A stretch of DNA of 51,278 nt. Source: an uncultured Spirochaetales bacterium. GTDB lineage: Bacteria; Spirochaetota; Spirochaetia; Sphaerochaetales; Sphaerochaetaceae. Shown here one piece after another: positions 18,113 to 26,974 of this stretch. The stretch spans positions 1 through 51,278 of the forward strand of contig CALXOK010000009.1 of the NCBI GenBank assembly GCA_944390025.1, in the 5' to 3' direction. How positions within the stretch are numbered: position 1 is the first letter of the stretch; each line of letters starts with the position of its first letter. A model generated the notes under the pieces. The model did not search any database. It worked only from the letters and a program-made list of their open reading frames with translations, and was not told the DNA's origin. The position numbers were made by a program, and so were the translations under genes.

Positions 18113-18158
18113 ATCTGTGTCAGGGAAGCACAGATAATGTGGTTTCTCAGTAAACCAC
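18113..18158 (+). promoter_or_regulatory. Two consecutive leader hairpins before the secreted-protein operon
   Basis: Hairpin 1: ATCTGTG (18113-18119) with CACAGAT (18129-18135), loop TCAGGGAAG. Hairpin 2: GTGGTTT (18139-18145) with AAACCAC (18152-18158), loop CTCAGT. Both stems are perfect 7-mers. The second ends three bases before the GGAGGG ribosome site at 18161. They lie wholly inside the predicted 5' leader. I do not recognise a known riboswitch class. Confidence 0.6.
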
Positions 18159-18169
18159 AGGGAGGGAAT

Positions 18170-18313
18170 GTGAGAAGATTTGTTTTTTTCCTCATTCTTA
18201 TAATTTTTGCTGTACTAATTCCTGCATGGTCGGAGAACCGTGTTTATTCGCAATTTGCGCCTAAAAAGACTTTCCAGTGTTTTGGAAGCCAGATGGCTGG
18301 AGCTGTTTTATGA
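18170..18313 (+). CDS. Small exported peptide ORF at the head of the operon
   Basis: A 47-codon ORF starting at GTG 18170, preceded by GGAGGG. It encodes a clear signal peptide (RRFVFFLILIIFAVLIPAWS), then only about 25 residues. Its TGA overlaps the ATG of the next gene by four bases, so it is translationally coupled. It may be a leader peptide tuning expression or the stump of a larger gene. The sequence after the signal peptide is not similar to the neighbouring proteins. Confidence 0.5.
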   Translation: MRRFVFFLILIIFAVLIPAWSENRVYSQFAPKKTFQCFGSQMAGAVL

Positions 18314-18903
18314 TAAAAAAGCTCTTTTCAGGTATTGCATTGCTACTTCTGAGTTCGACATTCCTGTTTGCTGAAAGTCTGGCATTCAGTTATGTAACTG
18401 AAAAATATGAGAAACCTGTTACTCCCGTAGAGGTTTTTTTTACAGATAATGATACTCCTGAGCAAAATGATTCCGACTATCCTGAAGCTTCAATTTCTAT
18501 CAGTGACTTAGAGATTAATGGGAATGATTATGTTTTGAAAGACAAGGATTATCTATACTATCTTGTATTCAAAGGAGAATATGCCGAGAATATATTACTT
18601 GAATTCTCTCCAATGACTAATGAATCTGATAAAGATCTGTATCTTGAATATACAGTCGGAGTTGATGAAGTATATCCATCTCAGGACAATCCCATTGAGA
18701 TAGATGAAATAAGTATAAAAAAATCCTCAGTGATTTTGCCCGTGACAGGGCAGTTCAGTACTAACAGCAAAGAAAAAAGAACTTATGTTTATGGGTTTAA
18801 CTATAAATTCCCTGTAGCCGCTGGTTCTGCTGATGACATATTCAGCACTTCTGCTGGAACCTTCGTTTCAGAAGTGAAAGTGACGGTAAATGGAGGCGCA
18901 TGA
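18310..18903 (+). CDS. Secreted protein A1 of the duplicated four-gene cluster
   Basis: A 197-residue protein with a cleavable signal peptide (MIKKLFSGIALLLLSSTFLFAES). The start was moved to ATG 18310, where the signal peptide begins. The mature part is acidic, Tyr/Ser-rich and strand-like, with no Cys. It pairs with B1 (21595): both begin FSY after the signal, share the YYLVFKGEYAENILLEFSPM / YYIVVSSGKEGNYTVKLKFGPF block, and end in a strand of the VTVTV type. The ending resembles the last strand of pilin or spore-coat-U domains, a weak hint only. Function unknown. Confidence 0.75.
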   Translation: MIKKLFSGIALLLLSSTFLFAESLAFSYVTEKYEKPVTPVEVFFTDNDTPEQNDSDYPEASISISDLEINGNDYVLKDKDYLYYLVFKGEYAENILLEFSPMTNESDKDLYLEYTVGVDEVYPSQDNPIEIDEISIKKSSVILPVTGQFSTNSKEKRTYVYGFNYKFPVAAGSADDIFSTSAGTFVSEVKVTVNGGA

Positions 18904-19562
18904 TGAGAAAGTACTTATTTATATGCTTCCTGATTATTCTTTCCGCTGTTTTTTCATTGTCTGCAACGGACAATGGTAATGAAACAAATAGTGAGGGTAA
19001 GTCATCATTTGACATCGTTGCCTATAAACCTTATGTAAGTCCAGATAATTCATACACAATTAAGATTTTCAATCTTTATGAAAACTCAGCTAATGCTATT
19101 TCTGAAGCAGGTATGCCTATAGTCAATGGCACGCAGATTCTTCTGGATTTAAATGATTTCATTGATGATACAACAAAAGACTTCGTTGATGAGTATAAGG
19201 ATTTCTTCAAAATTATCATTGAATCTGCCACTGTTCCTGCGAGCATAGAATTTGATTTTCTGATCAGACCTTTAATTGGAGAAGGTGCTGATAATCAAAT
19301 TAGTTCTCAGTTTCAGGTTTCATACTCTTTAGATAATTCTGATATTATTTTCGATTCTGAAACTTTATCTTCACATAATCCTTATGGCAATCAGCAGTCC
19401 TATACACCATGGAAAAAGAAAGATTATGAGAATGTAAGTATCCCCCAGCCATTTTCATTTAGTATCACTGTCAAGGGACGCTTCAGAGATGGGAATATAC
19501 AAGAGACTGCTTATGAGCTGCCTCTGAATGTTTCAGTAATCGTGACTTATGATGGAGATTAA
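18900..19562 (+). CDS. Secreted protein A2 of the duplicated four-gene cluster
   Basis: A 220-residue protein with a signal peptide ending near FSLSA. It is clearly a paralogue of B2 (22131): FDIVAYKPYVSPDNSYTIKI corresponds to FNIFAKNGNTGGNYTLSI, then NLYENSANAISEAGMPI to NLYADANREIANDERIPV, and FVDEYKDFFKII to FIDLFKVIFKHA. It ends with a VSVIVTYDGD strand. The ATGATG start overlaps the A1 stop. No known domain was recognised, but a beta-rich extracytoplasmic protein is likely. Confidence 0.75.
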   Translation: MMRKYLFICFLIILSAVFSLSATDNGNETNSEGKSSFDIVAYKPYVSPDNSYTIKIFNLYENSANAISEAGMPIVNGTQILLDLNDFIDDTTKDFVDEYKDFFKIIIESATVPASIEFDFLIRPLIGEGADNQISSQFQVSYSLDNSDIIFDSETLSSHNPYGNQQSYTPWKKKDYENVSIPQPFSFSITVKGRFRDGNIQETAYELPLNVSVIVTYDGD

Positions 19563-19566
19563 AGCT

Positions 19567-20136
19567 ATGGAACTCAGAAAATATGTTATTAACATAATGA
19601 TTCTCATCTTAATGTGTTCTACTTTATCTTCTGCGGATAATCATGGCTGGAGACAGCAAGGTGAATCAAAGAGTCTGGAAATACAAGCTACAATGACTCC
19701 AATCATAAGTCTGAGTACTGATGTCTTATCAAATGCCAATCCTGACTCAGGTTATGATGGGATGCCGTTTTATCTGACTAACGAAGATGTTGCTGCCACA
19801 CAACTAGATGGAAGAAAGATAGCAACCTGGTCACTGGATTCCAATACCCACAATTTAAACGTTTCAATCACCGCTAATCCATTGAAATCAATTGAGACTA
19901 ATACTCCTGTTGATTATGTTCTAACATTCTCTTCCCCTAAAGGAAAACAAGTTATTCAGTCGACAACAGGTTATAACGGTAAGATGTTTGGTGAAGAAAA
20001 TAGTTCGATAAGATTTAGTGAAGAGCCAATCTATTTTAAGCTTGCAGATAATGTGGATATCAGCAGTTCCGATTACCCTGTGGATGAATATAGAGCAACA
20101 GTGGAAATCATTGTGACTCCTGGAGGTGACCAATGA
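19567..20136 (+). CDS. Secreted protein A3 of the duplicated four-gene cluster
   Basis: A 189-residue protein with a signal peptide (LRKYVINIMILILMCSTLSSA). ATG 19567 has GGAG nine bases upstream; an in-frame ATG at 19549 would overlap A2. It is a paralogue of B3 (22772): ATWSLDSNTHNLNVSITANP corresponds to GYWSIYSNYNPLSVKIEAAD, and the endings VDEYRATVEIIVTPGGDQ and PDEYSATVKITITGGEQ are nearly the same. This closing pattern (P-x-x-Y-S-A-x-V-x-I-x-I-T) recalls subunits of fimbrial and spore-coat-U type. That is a pattern-level inference. Confidence 0.75.
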   Translation: MELRKYVINIMILILMCSTLSSADNHGWRQQGESKSLEIQATMTPIISLSTDVLSNANPDSGYDGMPFYLTNEDVAATQLDGRKIATWSLDSNTHNLNVSITANPLKSIETNTPVDYVLTFSSPKGKQVIQSTTGYNGKMFGEENSSIRFSEEPIYFKLADNVDISSSDYPVDEYRATVEIIVTPGGDQ

Positions 20137-21410
20137 GAAATATGAGATTTCTAGTGGTATTAATCATCCTGTTTTTATCGATGAGCACTTCTCTTTTTGC
20201 ATATACTCCTCCAATAGTGCAGATAGATTCTGTTGATTTGTCTAATGATTCTGTTGACAATTATCGATGCCTTGATAACCACAATGCATCAGAAGAATTA
20301 GAAAATGAATTTCAACTAAGCTATTCTAAAAATCAAGTAATAACAAGTATCAAATTAGAAGCCGATGATTTAGATAATGGCGGAACTATTACGTTTGATT
20401 TTGGTGGTTTAAATTTTAATTGTACTGATAATAAAAACATTAGTCGCCCTTATGGAATAGAACTTGTATTTTGGCAAAGGTGGAAAATAAATGGCTCATC
20501 AAAAAATTTTACAGTTGCAGGATACAAAGCTTTAGGTTCTGGACATATAAATGCGTCAGATACTGGTTTTTCTTTTGAAATTCCTGCAGGATCCAGTAAA
20601 GAGGCTATAGCAACTATAATCAAAAATAATCGTGATTTACGTCGAGCTTATTTTTGGTACAGAATATGGTTTCCAAAATATTGGTTTGAACCTTTAGACG
20701 ATTTTATTGACTTCATAGTTGAGCAAAATGAAACATATCTTGAAGAAGGTTACATTGATGTTGTTTTGGTTCTGCCTGAGTTGACTTTTGAGCAGGAAAA
20801 ACAGATGGTTTATTCCGATAACTATTCTGCAAGTTTTACAGTAAATAATGGTGAGCCAATTACATTTACTGGTTATTATAGGAAAAACAACAATCCGCTA
20901 GTGTTCAAGTTGGAAGTTAATTGTAATGAAAATACAAAATCAATTGAGTTGAACTCTGACGATATCTCCTCTTCCGATAAAAACGGATTACAAATTGGTT
21001 CTTATCGATACAGTGCAGAGTTTGTTAATGACCAAGATAATACACCAACTCTAAAATATTACTCATTTGTTTCTTCAAGTGCTGATCCAGCAACGCCAAA
21101 TGGAAAGTTTGTTTTGGTTGATGCAAATGAAGAAAATGAGATTGAGTATCAGATTGGTCTTACTAATGGTAGTAACTCAACAAAATGGTATACAGGTGAT
21201 ATGACTGTGCAACTAGGAGAAGGTGTTGACAATAATAAAAATAGTCTCCTGGCTGGAGCATCAGGTTTTACAATATCAGGGGATAAAATTACGATTAAAG
21301 ATTCTGGAAATATACTCTTTAAGCTTACTGAGAGCTCAGATAACCGGTATGAAATTCCTCCTGGGACCTACAGTTCAAATATATATTTCCATGTAATTGC
21401 AAATTTATAA
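20133..21410 (+). CDS. Secreted protein A4, large member of the cluster
   Basis: A 425-residue exported protein (signal peptide to about SLFAY). It is twice the size of A1-A3 and probably has two or more strand-rich domains. It is a paralogue of B4 (23350): FDFGGLNFNCTDNKNISRPYGIELVF aligns in part with FNFGGTNNWMFTSQ and KIPFGLDLVV, GYIDVVLVLP with IWIDIVLVVP, and the ends PPGTYSSNIYFHVIANL and TAGMYSSNVYVHLISNY match closely. The ATGA overlap couples it to A3, and a terminator follows at 21418. The coding sequence is the most AT-rich in the window. Confidence 0.75.
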   Translation: MRNMRFLVVLIILFLSMSTSLFAYTPPIVQIDSVDLSNDSVDNYRCLDNHNASEELENEFQLSYSKNQVITSIKLEADDLDNGGTITFDFGGLNFNCTDNKNISRPYGIELVFWQRWKINGSSKNFTVAGYKALGSGHINASDTGFSFEIPAGSSKEAIATIIKNNRDLRRAYFWYRIWFPKYWFEPLDDFIDFIVEQNETYLEEGYIDVVLVLPELTFEQEKQMVYSDNYSASFTVNNGEPITFTGYYRKNNNPLVFKLEVNCNENTKSIELNSDDISSSDKNGLQIGSYRYSAEFVNDQDNTPTLKYYSFVSSSADPATPNGKFVLVDANEENEIEYQIGLTNGSNSTKWYTGDMTVQLGEGVDNNKNSLLAGASGFTISGDKITIKDSGNILFKLTESSDNRYEIPPGTYSSNIYFHVIANL

Positions 21411-21417
21411 CAGTTCT

Positions 21418-21438
21418 GGGGATGATTATCCCTTTTTT
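21418..21438 (+). terminator. Rho-independent terminator between the two modules
   Basis: GGGAT (21419-21423) pairs with ATCCC (21428-21432) around GATT, followed by six T. It closes module A. The 150 bp after it contain an AAGATGT/ACATCTT inverted repeat around 21484-21507 and AT-rich sequence that could hold a module B promoter, though no convincing hexamer pair was seen. Confidence 0.65.
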
Positions 21439-21594
21439 ATCAAGGGGGCATTTGACTCTACAGTAATGCAAGTTATTGGGTAAGATGTCAGAAATTTACA
21501 TCTTGCTTTATTTTAAAGAAATAAATACTCTTTATTAGGACTGGTTCCTATCTGTAAGGTGATATTTATTGTACAGGATGTGGTGTGCGGTAAA

Positions 21595-22134
21595 ATGAAG
21601 AAAAGAATTCTGGTTTGCTTCTGCCTATTGTGGATAGTATTATCTGCAGGACTTTTTGCAGAAACAAAATCATCAACAACATTCTCTTATTATCTGACTG
21701 ATAATCTCCCATACTATGATATAAGTCTCAGTGTCTGGTTCTCAGAAAACAGCAATGGTTCTCCAAAAACGAATACTGCTGATGCTAAAGCTGATGGACC
21801 ATCTTATTATATTGTTGTGTCTTCAGGTAAAGAAGGAAACTATACAGTGAAGTTGAAGTTTGGTCCCTTTAAACAAAATGATACGGATTCTGGATTTTCC
21901 GATTACAGTGTTGATATCTTTGCTTTGCCTGGTCATGAAGAAGTACAATTATCGGAATCTGAAAATGAAGATACTTCTTTTAATTTTGAATTAATAGAAG
22001 GAATTGATTTTGTCCCAGGAAGAAAAGCTACAAAAATATATGCTGTACATTACAATTTAGATAATGCAAATCTTCTGGCAGCAGGAGATAATTATTCTTC
22101 AAACGTTACTGTGACAGTGGATATGATTTCATGA
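21595..22134 (+). CDS. Secreted protein B1 of the duplicated four-gene cluster
   Basis: A 179-residue protein with signal peptide MKKRILVCFCLLWIVLSAGL ending near FAE. ATG 21595 was preferred over an in-frame GTG at 21559 because it places the basic residues at the N-terminus. It is a paralogue of A1, most clearly in the central YYIVVSSGKEGNYTVKLKFG block and the NYSSNVTVTV end. No cysteines remain after the signal. It is first in module B and overlaps B2 by four bases. Confidence 0.75.
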   Translation: MKKRILVCFCLLWIVLSAGLFAETKSSTTFSYYLTDNLPYYDISLSVWFSENSNGSPKTNTADAKADGPSYYIVVSSGKEGNYTVKLKFGPFKQNDTDSGFSDYSVDIFALPGHEEVQLSESENEDTSFNFELIEGIDFVPGRKATKIYAVHYNLDNANLLAAGDNYSSNVTVTVDMIS

Positions 22135-22772
22135 AAAAAGCCTTTTTGTTTCTGCTGATTATCTTTACATGTTTATCAGGCTTTGCTGAACCGGTTGTTG
22201 ATAGCGCATCTTTCAACATATTTGCAAAGAATGGTAATACGGGTGGTAATTATACTCTTTCCATTGTGAATCTGTATGCTGACGCAAACAGAGAGATTGC
22301 AAATGATGAGCGTATCCCTGTATCTGTTGAGGACTTTGATTCGGATAAGACAGAAAAGGATTTTATTGATTTATTTAAAGTCATTTTCAAGCATGCTGGT
22401 TCTTATGATAACCAGAACCCATATAATATCCACATTTCTACATCAAAAGGATTTGTTTATTCGGATGATACTGTCGGAAGCATCAGATATAACTTAAATG
22501 CAAAGGTATCTTCTGATTATGCTCTGATGTTGACAGAAGATGCTCAAAAACCAGAACCAGAAAAACCAGGGAATACATTAACAATAGATTGCCCGATACA
22601 ATTCAAAGATAACTATATTAAAGGAGATTTTACATACGAGCTTACTGTTGGTGTAAAAGTTAATGAAGATAAAGATAATAGCTACGATTCATTTAAAAAA
22701 GAATATTTTGAGCATGTAAAAGATAAATTTGATGCGGAGCTGACTTTTACTGTTTCGCTGGAGGCTGACTGA
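22131..22772 (+). CDS. Secreted protein B2 of the duplicated four-gene cluster
   Basis: A 213-residue exported protein, signal peptide ending near GFAEP. It is a paralogue of A2 over its whole length. A Pro/Glu/Lys segment (QKPEPEKPGN, about 143-152) looks like a flexible linker that A2 lacks. The last strand is AELTFTVSLEAD. It overlaps B1 (ATGA) and B3 (TGATG). No enzymatic motif was seen. Confidence 0.75.
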   Translation: MKKAFLFLLIIFTCLSGFAEPVVDSASFNIFAKNGNTGGNYTLSIVNLYADANREIANDERIPVSVEDFDSDKTEKDFIDLFKVIFKHAGSYDNQNPYNIHISTSKGFVYSDDTVGSIRYNLNAKVSSDYALMLTEDAQKPEPEKPGNTLTIDCPIQFKDNYIKGDFTYELTVGVKVNEDKDNSYDSFKKEYFEHVKDKFDAELTFTVSLEAD

Positions 22773-23353
22773 TGAAAAAGGTTCTTCTTCCGATTTTATT
22801 TTTATTAATTGCAATTACACCTGTGTTTGCAAGTGTTAAAGATACAAAATCTTTTCCGATAGGTGCTTCTGTAGGAGAATTCCATACTGTTGAAGCGACA
22901 GGAACAACATCATCAAGCCAATATCTGGATTTGACTTCTGATGAAGTCAGAGATGTCAATATAGGTGGACTTGTCGGTTATTGGAGTATCTATTCGAATT
23001 ATAATCCGCTGTCAGTTAAGATTGAAGCTGCTGATTTGACAAACGGTATGGGTAGTAATATTCCTTATTTGTTAAAATTTTCATATGAGTATGCCATTTA
23101 TGAAAATGGTGAATATAAAGAAGACGATGCTGGTGTTTTTTATGTAAAATCAGCTACCTGTAATGATGTAGATGGGGTACAAGTTGAGGCCGATAATAGT
23201 TTCACTTTTGTTGCAGCTTATCAGCCACAAGGAATATCTTCCGCCATTCAGGAAATCACGCTCATTGTTCCTGAATCGATAAAGCTGGAGGATTTAGCTC
23301 CAGATGAATACAGTGCAACAGTCAAGATTACAATTACAGGAGGAGAGCAATGA
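22772..23353 (+). CDS. Secreted protein B3 of the duplicated four-gene cluster
   Basis: A 193-residue exported protein, signal peptide MKKVLLPILFLLIAITPVFA. It is a paralogue of A3, with the shared GYWSIYSN block and the closing PDEYSATVKITITGGEQ strand. The middle (FSYEYAIYENGEYKEDDAGVFY) is acidic and Tyr-rich. It starts on the last base of the B2 stop codon and overlaps B4 by four bases, so the module is translationally coupled throughout. Confidence 0.75.
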   Translation: MKKVLLPILFLLIAITPVFASVKDTKSFPIGASVGEFHTVEATGTTSSSQYLDLTSDEVRDVNIGGLVGYWSIYSNYNPLSVKIEAADLTNGMGSNIPYLLKFSYEYAIYENGEYKEDDAGVFYVKSATCNDVDGVQVEADNSFTFVAAYQPQGISSAIQEITLIVPESIKLEDLAPDEYSATVKITITGGEQ

Positions 23354-24603
23354 TAAAGAAAATACTGGCATTAGTTGTATCTTTATTCGTTATCTCTTCT
23401 GCTTTATTCGCTGAAGTGTATTACCTTCCATACAATATGGTGAATAATACATCATATATCAACCTGAATGACACTGCGACGTTTAATGGTACAAAAGACG
23501 GTAATTGGATAAATTCGGATACCTCTACAATTGACAATTATAACAATAAAGAGATTCTGGGAATTGTCGGTTTTGATGGTGTTGAAGGTGAATATGAAGT
23601 GACTTTCAATTTTGGTGGAACGAATAACTGGATGTTCACCAGTCAGAAAAACCATGATAACAAAATTCCGTTTGGTCTGGATCTTGTTGTCCGTGTAAAT
23701 GTTCCTGGAGAAGAACGCCTTGATGATGCTACCCCTGTTATCTCCAAGGGCTATAAAGCTGGTAATAGCAATATGAATTTGACGGAACCTGTGTCTATAA
23801 CAGTACCTGGATATAAAGGAAATGTGGAGTATACTGATATCTGGATTGATATAGTCCTTGTCGTTCCTAAAAAGGGAGAGGTCACTGCTCCTGAAGCAAA
23901 TTATGCTGAGGATGACAGCTATGTAGCATCATTTTCGATAGATATAACAAAGAAGAATGAAACTACTGGTAAATATGATGTATTAGTTGGGTCTTATACT
24001 GTTTTCATGCAGGGATATTATCAGCAGGATAATACCGGGCATCAGCCTGATGCTCCTGAAGTCAATTACGTTGTCATTCCAAATGCTGCAGCGAATAATA
24101 TTAATCTGACTGAATTAGGTACAGGTGAAATCACAATATGTGATTATTTCTATGAAGCTAAAACGATTTGGTATAACAAAGATTCTCAAGTGAATTTGCC
24201 AAACACAAACCTGATGTATTCTATTTCGTTATCTTCATCTGAAAAAGGGGCATCAGAAGAGCTTTTCAGACTTGTTCATAATGACCTCCCTGAAGGAATG
24301 ACTCCTAATGAGTATACAAGTGTTTGTTATGAGATTGGAGTGAAGCAAAAAGGGCAGGCAAATGTTCCTGAAGAAAACTGGTTTGATGGTACCCTTAAGA
24401 TAGATAATGGACAACCATATAAAACAGTGAAAGGAAAAGTTCATATGTTTGAAACAAGACCGAATTTTGGTAATAATGCAGCTATTAATCATTATGATGA
24501 AGGAGAACTTGTCTTCAAGCTTGCGGATAATGCTGATATAAGCAAACTGACTGCTGGCATGTATTCCTCAAATGTTTATGTCCATCTTATCTCAAATTAC
24601 TGA
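23350..24603 (+). CDS. Secreted protein B4, large member of the cluster
   Basis: A 417-residue exported protein, signal peptide MIKKILALVVSLFVISSALF ending at AE. It is a paralogue of A4. The end, VFKLADNADISKLTAGMYSS then NVYVHLISNY, also resembles the FKLADNVDISSSDYPVDEY segment of A3, so A3/B3 and A4/B4 probably share a C-terminal domain. Domains look all-beta by strand alternation, but no family was recognised. It closes module B. A 14-bp palindrome around AACATTCGAATGTT (24608-24621) and a hairpin at 24642 follow. Confidence 0.75.
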   Translation: MIKKILALVVSLFVISSALFAEVYYLPYNMVNNTSYINLNDTATFNGTKDGNWINSDTSTIDNYNNKEILGIVGFDGVEGEYEVTFNFGGTNNWMFTSQKNHDNKIPFGLDLVVRVNVPGEERLDDATPVISKGYKAGNSNMNLTEPVSITVPGYKGNVEYTDIWIDIVLVVPKKGEVTAPEANYAEDDSYVASFSIDITKKNETTGKYDVLVGSYTVFMQGYYQQDNTGHQPDAPEVNYVVIPNAAANNINLTELGTGEITICDYFYEAKTIWYNKDSQVNLPNTNLMYSISLSSSEKGASEELFRLVHNDLPEGMTPNEYTSVCYEIGVKQKGQANVPEENWFDGTLKIDNGQPYKTVKGKVHMFETRPNFGNNAAINHYDEGELVFKLADNADISKLTAGMYSSNVYVHLISNY

Positions 24604-24641
24604 TAGTAACATTCGAATGTTTACAGTAGTGTTATGTGATT

Positions 24642-24665
24642 GATTGTCATATTACTTTGACAATC
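24642..24665. terminator. Hairpin between convergent module B and ATPase remnant
   Basis: A perfect 8-bp stem, GATTGTCA (24642-24649) with TGACAATC (24658-24665), has an AT-rich loop. It overlaps the stop codon of the minus-strand ATPase gene. There is no long T-run on either strand, so terminator function is only plausible. Confidence 0.4.
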
Positions 24666-26824
24666 GGGAATGAGATGATTCCGGAATGGTTTCTTCCATA
24701 TAGTTCTCAATATTTCTTGAACTTGAAGAGAAACTGATGCCAATCAGGTGGATTGTCTTCTTTGAACCTTCATATTTCCTGTAATACTGTCTGTTTTTTA
24801 TTTGATTGAGAGCAATGTCTGCTGGTTCATCAACTTTAAGCTCGCAGATGTAAATATGATCTTTGCAGATTATGACATTGTCAGCTCTTCCTCTCAGAGA
24901 GCTGTCTTCAGCGTAGGCCTGAGCACCAGATGCGACAAAGAAAGCATGGAAGATAAGCTGATAGGATTTCTCTTTGTCCTTATCCAGAAGCTCATAAGGA
25001 AACAGTTCATAATATTTTGACATCTGTTTTATGAAAGTTTCCGTGTCCCCTTCTGATGCGGCATCAAGACCGATTGCAGCAATACCCTGAACCGGGGAGT
25101 CAGCTTTTGCATAACGCGTTACAAGGGAAAGCGTGAATGAACTTGAAATCTCTCTGTTGGGGAAGCCAAGATACAGATGGTTTGAATTTCCTTTCTTAAT
25201 TGTCAGGTAGCCAGTGTAGAAAAGGAGTGCATAGACACTTTCTGTTGTTAGAGTGCTTTCTGCAAGCATTGCGATGTCAAAGGTCGTGAATGCATTCATA
25301 CCGACACTTGAATATTCCGAGATGATGTTGATCAGGTCATACTTCCTTGCAAGCTGGACAGCAAGTGTAGATACTCCTGTAGAGTTCCACCAGTTCTCAA
25401 AATAACAGCCACTGGAGAAGAAAAGACCTATAGATACCGGGTTGTAAACCTTCTCGTCACTGCGGTATGAGAAGCGGTATCCGTCATAGTATTCTCTGAC
25501 TGCAGTCCGGAATTCTTCTTTATTTGCGAAACTGCATTCTCTGCTGTCCATGTAAGAATCAGTGAAAGGCTGGAAATAAGAATCAATCTCATCTTCAGTG
25601 AAACCGAACATGCAACTGTAGAACGCATCCATCGAGATGTCATTGAGATTGTTCATCTTCGAGAATATGGAAAGGTTTGACAGTCTTGTTATGCCAGTGA
25701 TGAAGAAGAACCTTATCTTCTCATTACGGTTCTTGATTATAGAGTAAAAGTCTGAAAGGGCCGTTCTGGTGCATGGCGCGCGTGAAAAAGGACAGCGGGG
25801 CGGTTTTGGACGGACATCAGTGCGGGATGGCCTGCCAGCTGAGCGCATCAAGGCGGACAGTACCTGCGGCCGGCTTTAACCAGCCGCAGACGAAGAGAAT
25901 CTCACTCTTCTTTTGATATGACTATAAGGTAAGCCTTGTCGAACAAGACGACGTCTTATGGCATCTGCATCACCGTGAGTTGAATTGCCATCAGAAAGCA
26001 TCTTCGGCTATTCCTGATGATTGTACTGAGTGCCTATTATCGTCGGGTCTCCGACCTTTTCCTTTCTTTCAGCAACTGGAAGAGCACTGCCGTATATCAA
26101 TGAGCGGCATTCCGGTCTGAAAATCGTCAATCAACAGAATCATGTATAAGAAATAGTTTCTTAGCTACTTGCAGTCGATTATATGTCAACATCCTGATAA
26201 AAGGTTCGGTTTCTCAGGAAGACATTATTGGGAAGTTGGCATCTCTATTTTACTGTCCGCCAATCTTCGCCTAAGTGTCCGCCAGTTAGCGAACACCTGT
26301 CCAGTTTCGGACGCCATATGCATTCTGGTCTTTTCAAGCCGTTCTTTGTCCTCAAGCACATTCAGTACTGGTTCATCAAATTCATCAATGATGATTACAG
26401 CGGGTTTTTCAAGGCTGTTGAGAATTGTGTTGAGCATGAGAGAGGGATTGCTTGATGGAATATCGAGTCCGTTCTCAAGCGCCTGAGTTCTTATCATCTC
26501 GCAGAAAGAGAGAAGGAAATCCTCCCAGCTCAGAGAGCTGAGCAATGCGAAGTTGAATCTGAAAACCGGGAATGTTTCAAAGTCATAGTCTGTTTCTCTT
26601 GCGATATATAAATCCTTGAAAAGTTCTTTCTTTCCCTTGAAAAGACACTCCAGTGTTGAGCACATAAGAGACTTTCCGAATCTTCTCGGGCGGGAGATAA
26701 AATAATATTTTTTCTCAATCTCACTGACCATGCGCCAGACATAACGGGTCTTGTCTACATATAGAAAGCCACTCTCGATGAATATCCTGAAGTCAGAAGA
26801 GTCTGTCGATATCCTCATGCTCAT
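24652..26824 (-). pseudogene. AAA-ATPase-like / PD-(D/E)XK (DUF1703-type) gene interrupted by a mobile element
   Basis: Two reading frames form one gene. The N-terminal part (26824 down to 26323) starts MSMRISTDSSDFRIFIESGF, then has YFISRPRRFGKSLM (ATP-binding loop) and VIIIDEFDEPV (Walker B). The C-terminal part (25769 down to 24652) resumes at TALSDFYSIIKNRNEKIRFF and ends with a nuclease-like ADNVIICKDHIYICELKVD block, Glu/Lys retained. Removing the 553-bp element at 25770-26322 and one 6-bp duplication joins them in frame as RLEKTRTALSDFY, giving about 537 residues, normal for the family. Such ATPases are common in gut bacteria; their role is unknown. Confidence 0.85.
25770..26322. mobile_element. 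553-bp non-autonomous element (MITE-like, perhaps IS21-derived)
   Basis: Ends are TGCAT/ATGCA, extending to an imperfect inverted repeat of about 26 bp: TGCATGGCGCGCGTGAAAAA then GGACAG on the left, and TGCATATGGCGTCCGAAACT then GGACAG on the right (read inward). Further GGACAG, GGACGGACA and GGCGGACAG copies lie inside each end; multiple inner terminal repeats are typical of IS21-family ends. TTCTGG flanks both sides (25764-25769 and 26323-26328) as a 6-bp target duplication. No transposase gene fits inside; I see no coding sequence in it. Confidence 0.85.
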
Positions 26825-26974
26825 GAAGAAGATTTTAACATTACCATCCTGTGAATCAAATGGTTTTCCCTCCAAGACATTTTTGATTGTCAGAATTCGA
26901 AGCTGGTTTTCCACTTGAAGGATTTTGAAGATGCTTTTCTGGCAAATCTGAAATGACTTTTCAGGTTTGCCAAT

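Noticed and set aside
18310..24603. Chaperone-usher or type IX-like secretion cluster
   Set aside because: No chaperone, usher, sorting domain or secretion ATPase is present; only the strand-like endings resemble pilins.
26225..26322. C-terminal extension of the ATPase N-terminal half as a natural domain
   Set aside because: The 33 codons are read-through into the inserted element, ending at the first stop.
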